Shown here: positions 59,984 through 64,000 of the stretch, one piece after another | Layout of the letters: every line of letters begins with the position of its first letter | Position numbering within the stretch: position 1 is the first letter of the stretch | Source of the DNA: Prosthecobacter sp. | GTDB taxonomy: Bacteria; Verrucomicrobiota; Verrucomicrobiia; Verrucomicrobiales; Verrucomicrobiaceae | DNA length: 64,000 nucleotides | NCBI GenBank assembly: GCA_030833205.1 | Contig: JAURHS010000005.1 | Coordinates: 1-64,000 of the forward strand | Direction: 5' to 3' | Made by a program: the position numbers and the translations under genes | Notes under the pieces: model-generated | What the model saw: the letters and a program-made list of their open reading frames with translations, nothing else | Told to the model about the DNA's origin: nothing | Databases searched by the model: none

Positions 59984-62038
59984 GTGATCTCCTCTGCGCT
60001 GCGTTACCTTTGCCCGCCCCCCCCGCGGCGTTGGTTTCTCGGCGTGCTCTGCATGCTTGGCCACATGTCCTTGTCCAGCGCGAGCACGCTGCAGAAGCTT
60101 CTCCAGCAGAGCAATGAGGCGGTACTCCGCGCAGAGTCAATCGGGCTCAAGGGCGTCTTTTATGAAAACCGCGACGGCGGGCATTCCACCCTGTCCCTGC
60201 AGCAATGGTCGCATTTGCAGGCCCTGCCCGGGGCAGCGCAGCGCGGTCCGGCTCAGGAAGTGCGGCGCCAAGTCGTTCTGGGCAACTGTTCCATGGCTGC
60301 CGCGCCACTGCAGGGAGGGTGTCTGCCGCGCTTTTACGCCATGGACCCGCTGGGCATGCGCTTTCTCGCCGCGCAGTACCATGCCAACAACCTCTTCGTT
60401 TATCCTGCCCATCTCGATTATCGTCCAGGTGAGTTGGGCGATCTGATGCCACTTCACAGTCCGGCCTTGATGATGAGCCGAGGCTCCTCCGGCAGCGATC
60501 AACCCCTCTTGCAGGCCCTGCTGCTTGCCCTGGCTTCGCTGCCAGGAGAGAGCCGCCAACTCCTTGAGGCCCGGGGCCTGATCTCTCCCGTGCTGTCTTG
60601 GCTGGTGCGCCGCAGCCTCAAGCAGGCACCACATTCACCTCAATGGATTTCTCCCGCCTCCTGCACTCAAGTGCTTGATGGCAACCAGATCAACCTGCCC
60701 AGGCTGCATGAGTTGGCAGCGGCCCTGCGGCCGGAAACTCTGCCGGCAGTACCACGATTGGTGGTGCTTCGCGAGACTCCCATCACCCCCACCACGCCTG
60801 GCTGCTTTGATGGCACTGTCAACGGTCACGCCCTGGCCAGCACCGACTGCTGCGTGGCGCGGGTTTTTCGGGGATGGCTCGATGCCTTTGACATGGAGCT
60901 GCAGCTCAATGCCACCTTTGCCAACGCCAAGACAGCGGTGAAATGGACGCTGCAGGTGGTCAACGGTCCCGCTGATGCGGTGGAGATTCGGCTTGATCCC
61001 CTGACGCAACGCGCTCGTCTGCGCATGAAGTGGTGCAGGCCCTGGCTTGATCAGCAGGGCGTTGTCAGCTCAAGGCTCGATGTGGCGGTTGCCGCAGATG
61101 CGGGAATGGGGGCAGGACCCGCCGCCATCGTAAGTCTCTACCTCCCCCCTCAGGAATGGCGACTGCACGATGACAAGGGCCGGTTGCTTGAGGTGTGGGC
61201 CGCGGCACCGCATTTCGGTGTCGGCCTGCCGGATGACGATGAAATCGAGCCCTGGCTGCGGCTGCTGTTTGCCGCTGCGCACAGCCACCAGCCAAGGCAC
61301 CTTCGGCATGAGCTTCTCGGCCTCGTGCTCAAGGAGTCCACCGCCCGGCAGATTGCCACAATTCACGAACCTCTGGAACTGGAGCGACGAGCCCTGGAAC
61401 AACTGCGGCAACAAGGAAAGCCAGCTGCAGAGATTGAGGCCGCTGCCAAGGCGCTGACTCAACACCTGCGCGAGGCGTTGCAGCAACCACTGACTCCAGG
61501 CGGGCCAGAGCTCAGGCAAGTGGTGCATCATGCACTCCATGATTTGGCTGACGACCCTCTCTGGCTTGAGCGGCGTCATGAGGAGGTGATGAAGCTGGCT
61601 GGCGAAGGCGATGGTCTGGACTTGCTGCAACAGGAAGAGCGGCGAATGTTCGGCTTGGGTCTGATCCATGAGGGGCCGGCAACGCGCAGGAAGTCCGGAG
61701 CGAAGCCGACAAGTGACGCCCTACAGACCAAACGCAGCCAGATTGCCGTCGAAGCGATCAACCGCTGCGCCCTTGCCCATGTGGTCTTCGCCGACATTTT
61801 GCGGCGCCCTCGGACAGTGGCCTGGTGCGATCCACGACTGGCGCCGCGTCAGGACTGGCGCGATGTGATTGAGCGCGACGCCTCCTCGGGAAGAATCATC
61901 GGTTGGCAGCGCCATCAGGAGGGGCGACTGCAGCGCTTCGACGCCCAAGGGCGATGGATCAAGGCAGCATCAGCAGAGCCAGTGGCCGTGCATTACCAAC
62001 GAGGCGTTGAGAGCCTGCAGTGGTCGGCTGCCCCCTGA
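59984..62038 (+). CDS. Exported protein of unknown function
   Basis: 684 aa if it starts at GTG 59984. That gives a signal peptide with an RR-containing n-region (PRRWFLGVLCMLGHMSLSSAS); the ORF-track start at 59951 is TTG, and an ATG at 60053 would leave a weaker signal. No catalytic domain recognised. Visible features are a conserved-looking Cys cluster (GCFDGTVNGHALASTDCCVARVFRGW, about 280-305), a beta-rich middle, an acidic LPDDDEIEPWLRLL, and helical C-terminal segments with charged repeats (ALEQLRQQGKPAAEIEAAAKAL). Probably secreted or periplasmic. Divergent from the beta-CASP gene and convergent with the deacetylase gene. Confidence 0.7.
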   Translation: MISSALRYLCPPPPRRWFLGVLCMLGHMSLSSASTLQKLLQQSNEAVLRAESIGLKGVFYENRDGGHSTLSLQQWSHLQALPGAAQRGPAQEVRRQVVLGNCSMAAAPLQGGCLPRFYAMDPLGMRFLAAQYHANNLFVYPAHLDYRPGELGDLMPLHSPALMMSRGSSGSDQPLLQALLLALASLPGESRQLLEARGLISPVLSWLVRRSLKQAPHSPQWISPASCTQVLDGNQINLPRLHELAAALRPETLPAVPRLVVLRETPITPTTPGCFDGTVNGHALASTDCCVARVFRGWLDAFDMELQLNATFANAKTAVKWTLQVVNGPADAVEIRLDPLTQRARLRMKWCRPWLDQQGVVSSRLDVAVAADAGMGAGPAAIVSLYLPPQEWRLHDDKGRLLEVWAAAPHFGVGLPDDDEIEPWLRLLFAAAHSHQPRHLRHELLGLVLKESTARQIATIHEPLELERRALEQLRQQGKPAAEIEAAAKALTQHLREALQQPLTPGGPELRQVVHHALHDLADDPLWLERRHEEVMKLAGEGDGLDLLQQEERRMFGLGLIHEGPATRRKSGAKPTSDALQTKRSQIAVEAINRCALAHVVFADILRRPRTVAWCDPRLAPRQDWRDVIERDASSGRIIGWQRHQEGRLQRFDAQGRWIKAASAEPVAVHYQRGVESLQWSAAP

Positions 62039-62054
62039 GCCCTTCCTCACCCCA

Positions 62055-62861
62055 TCAGGGTAGCACGGTGGCACTGGACAGCAGTTGGCTCACCGTGACA
62101 AAGCGGTAACCCTGAGCCAGCAGCGCATCCAGAGCCTGCGGCATGGCGTCAATGGTGCCGGCGTGGATGTCATGGGCCAAGAGGATGCCACCGGGATGCG
62201 CGCCGGCAACAAGTCGTGAAGCCACCACTGAGGGGCCCGGTCGGCGCCAATCCTCAGGATCCACCGACCACAGAATGGTCTGGTAGCCAAATTGCGAGAA
62301 TGCCTGCCGATTGACCCGCTCGTTGGTAGCGCCGTAAGGTGGACGCAGAAGCACTGGCTTGATCTGGGCTGCAGCAACGATGGCCTCTTCAGTGCGCTCA
62401 AGCTCCTGCCGAATGCCGGCCTCACTGAGTTTGGTGAGACTGGGGTGGGTGTCCGTGTGCGAAGCCACTTCGTGGCCCTCGGCGATCATGCGCCGCACCA
62501 AGGCTGGGTAGGTACGCACATTGCGTCCGACGACGAAGAAAGTGGCCTTCACCCCGCGCTGCGCCAAGAGATCCAACAGGCGCGCGGTGAGCTTGGGGTG
62601 CGGCCCATCATCAAAAGTCATTGCCAACAGCTTCTCACTGGTGGGCACCGAAGAATGACTGATGCGCCGCGCGAAACCCGCCGCTGAAATCGGAGGCGCA
62701 GAGCGCTTGGAGCGAGGCTTTGCTGGGGCCTGAGAACGCGCCTCAGGCATGGCCACCGCACGGCCCTGAGTCTGCGGCGTCACGCTGACGCAACCCACCA
62801 ATGACAGCGCACTCAAGCTGAGCAGGGGGCGGATCCAAAGCGAAGAAAGCAACAAGCGCAT
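62055..62861 (-). CDS. Polysaccharide deacetylase lipoprotein (NodB domain)
   Basis: 268 aa from ATG 62861; the ORF-track start at 62978 is rejected because this ATG begins a lipoprotein signal with lipobox LVGC (Cys24). After a basic Pro-rich linker the NodB domain has all five motifs: T-F-D84-D85-G-P-H, HTDTHPS, RPPYGATNERVN, WSVDPEDWRRPG and ILLAHDIHAGT. The metal triad Asp-His-His and catalytic base are intact, so it should be an active carbohydrate esterase family 4 enzyme, probably deacetylating peptidoglycan or another GlcNAc polymer at the envelope. Confidence 0.92.
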   Translation of the reverse strand: MRLLLSSLWIRPLLSLSALSLVGCVSVTPQTQGRAVAMPEARSQAPAKPRSKRSAPPISAAGFARRISHSSVPTSEKLLAMTFDDGPHPKLTARLLDLLAQRGVKATFFVVGRNVRTYPALVRRMIAEGHEVASHTDTHPSLTKLSEAGIRQELERTEEAIVAAAQIKPVLLRPPYGATNERVNRQAFSQFGYQTILWSVDPEDWRRPGPSVVASRLVAGAHPGGILLAHDIHAGTIDAMPQALDALLAQGYRFVTVSQLLSSATVLP

Positions 62862-62867
62862 GAGTGA

Positions 62868-62896
62868 AGGATACCCAAGGAAACGGCCGACTCCAA
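62868..62896 (-). promoter_or_regulatory. Candidate promoter for the deacetylase gene, possibly leaderless
   Basis: On the minus strand TTGGAG, 17-base spacer, then TATCCT, with only 6 bases between the -10 and the ATG. Transcription would begin at or next to the start codon. Confidence 0.45.
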
Positions 62897-63012
62897 TGCC
62901 AAATCGGGGCACCCCAGCCCAGGGCTGCCGAGTTGGCGCCCGGGGGATCTGGCAAGTCGGGCCTTCAGAGCATGGCATTGCACTTCCCTCGGCCCGAGGT
63001 CATGATCCCGTC

Positions 63013-64000
63013 ATGCACCTCCCTGCCTTGATCGAACGCAAACGCGACGGCGGCCGCCTCGAAGGCGGGGAGATCCATGAACTCATCACACGATTCACCG
63101 CTGGCGCCATGCCCGATTACCAAATGAGCGCCCTGGCCATGGCCATCCTCTGGCAGGGCATGGACGCCGAGGAGACCCGCGACCTGACCTTGGCCATGCT
63201 GCAAAGCGGACAGCAACTTCGGTGGCCTGCGCAAAGCCCTGAGCGCGTAGACAAGCACAGCACCGGCGGCATCGGTGACAAGACCAGCCTCGTGCTGGCC
63301 CCCCTGCTGGCCTGCGAAGGCCGATGGGTGCCCATGATCTCAGGACGCGGACTGGGCATCACCGGGGGAACTCTCGACAAACTCGAGTCCATCCCTGGAT
63401 TTCAGACAGGCCTGGAAATCGGAGTGATCGAAAGCCAGGTGCAGCGCCTTGGCTGCGCCATGGTGGGTCAATCTTCAACCATCTGCCCCGCAGACCGCAA
63501 ACTCTACGCCCTGCGCGATGTCACCGGCACCGTGCCCAGTCTGGCCTTGATCACCGCCAGCATCCTGAGCAAAAAACTCGCCGAGGGCCTCAACCGCCTG
63601 GTGCTTGATGTCAAATTTGGCGAGGCCGCGTTCATGCAGGATCGCCCACGAGCTGAAGCCCTCGCCCAGTCCCTGCTGAACACTGCAGCAGCCTTGGGCC
63701 TGAAGGCCAGCGCACGACTCAACCCCATGGACGAGCCCACAGGCTGCGCCGCCGGCAATGCCTTGGAGGTGATGGAAGCCTGCACATGCCTGAAAGGAGA
63801 GGGCCCGCTGGATTTGCGCACCTTGGTTCTGGATTTGGCTGAGGAGCTCTGTCCAGGCCGACGGCAAGCCCTGCAGGAGCACCTCTCCACGGGCCGGGCC
63901 TGGGAGAAGTTCGCCGCCATGGTGGAAGCTCAGGGCGGCAGGGCTGCCGACCTCGAACGACTTGGTGAAATCCACCGCGCGCCGGCCATTTTGGCGGTTC
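63013..64000 (+). CDS. Thymidine/pyrimidine-nucleoside phosphorylase (3' partial)
   Basis: Open from ATG 63013 to the window end (329 codons), so it is absent from the ORF track. My translation starts MHLPALIERKRDGGRLEGGEIHELI and carries KHSTGGIGDKTSLVLAP, the family signature SGRGLGITGGTLDKLESIPGF, and SSTICPADRKLYALRDVTGTVPS. These are the phosphate- and nucleoside-binding motifs of DeoA/Pdp enzymes, which convert thymidine or uridine plus phosphate to the free base and (deoxy)ribose-1-phosphate. Full-length members have about 435 residues, so roughly 100 are missing. DeoA and Pdp cannot be separated from this part. Confidence 0.93.
   Translation, partial: MHLPALIERKRDGGRLEGGEIHELITRFTAGAMPDYQMSALAMAILWQGMDAEETRDLTLAMLQSGQQLRWPAQSPERVDKHSTGGIGDKTSLVLAPLLACEGRWVPMISGRGLGITGGTLDKLESIPGFQTGLEIGVIESQVQRLGCAMVGQSSTICPADRKLYALRDVTGTVPSLALITASILSKKLAEGLNRLVLDVKFGEAAFMQDRPRAEALAQSLLNTAAALGLKASARLNPMDEPTGCAAGNALEVMEACTCLKGEGPLDLRTLVLDLAEELCPGRRQALQEHLSTGRAWEKFAAMVEAQGGRAADLERLGEIHRAPAILAV

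Noticed and set aside
62862-63012. Possible tRNA in the divergent region
   Set aside because: Searched by eye for acceptor and T-arm patterns (GGTTCGA-like); none present, and the region fits two divergent promoters.

Overview
The window (about 62-64% G+C by eye) looks like a Verrucomicrobiota or related PVC-superphylum chromosome. The diagnostic families are DUF1501 proteins (three), PSD1-type DUF1549/DUF1553 proteins (two), 'planctomycete' CxxCH cytochrome domains fused to WD40 or DUF1080 modules, a formylglycine sulfatase, a giant adhesin-like repeat protein and SHD1-like modules. Outer-membrane proteins (TonB receptor, lipoproteins, a DUF3340-type tail-specific protease) indicate a diderm cell. 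I see no tRNA, rRNA, CRISPR array, transposase or phage gene. The genus cannot be fixed from sequence alone.

Layout. 1-13.1 kb: the 3' part of a giant secreted repeat protein containing a duplicated four-domain block. 13.2-19.0 kb: operon of a PPC-domain protein, a cytochrome-WD40 protein and a Tat-exported DUF1501 protein. 19.1-20.3 kb (minus): enolase-superfamily dehydratase. 20.4-28.2 kb: five-gene run of ceramidase-like hydrolase, isochorismatase-SGNH fusion, sulfatase, MFS-acyltransferase fusion and alpha/beta hydrolase. 28.3-30.8 kb: dicarboxylate symporter, SCO-like copper chaperone and DUF420 membrane protein. 30.8-34.5 kb: a 313-bp leader rich in inverted repeats, a TonB-dependent receptor and a CysJ-like reductase lacking its flavodoxin domain. 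34.5-37.6 kb (minus): OsmC, a C39-like protease and a GT90 glycosyltransferase. 37.7-45.3 kb: a DUF1080/PVC-cytochrome protein convergent with a PSD1-DUF1501 pair. 45.4-49.6 kb: zinc-ribbon protein, prephenate dehydratase, FmdB protein, GT2 glycosyltransferase and a degenerate MBOAT-AlgJ fusion. 49.7-55.3 kb: a minus-strand coiled-coil membrane protein and lipoprotein, divergent from a SHD1-PSD1, DUF1501 and N-formylglutamate-amidohydrolase-like operon. 55.3-64.0 kb: MBL hydrolase, Prc/Tsp protease, beta-CASP nuclease, an unrecognised 684-aa secreted protein, a NodB deacetylase lipoprotein and the 5' part of a thymidine/pyrimidine-nucleoside phosphorylase that the ORF track misses.

How it fits together. 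Most products appear exported and aimed at degrading or remodelling external polymers and lipids. The three DUF1501 loci are different versions of one PVC theme: an exported DUF1501 protein paired with a cytochrome and/or DUF1549/1553 partner. The 20.4-28.2 kb run combines secreted hydrolases with a membrane protein of LplT-PlsC type, which suggests salvage of a sulfated or acylated substrate (inference). The clearest oddity is the 47.9-49.6 kb fusion: it aligns by eye to the C-terminal half of an MBOAT O-acyltransferase plus an AlgJ/AlgX domain, but most recognisable catalytic residues of both are replaced. A window-wide feature is that start codons mostly lack Shine-Dalgarno sequences and are preceded by C (25 of 33 ATG starts by my count).
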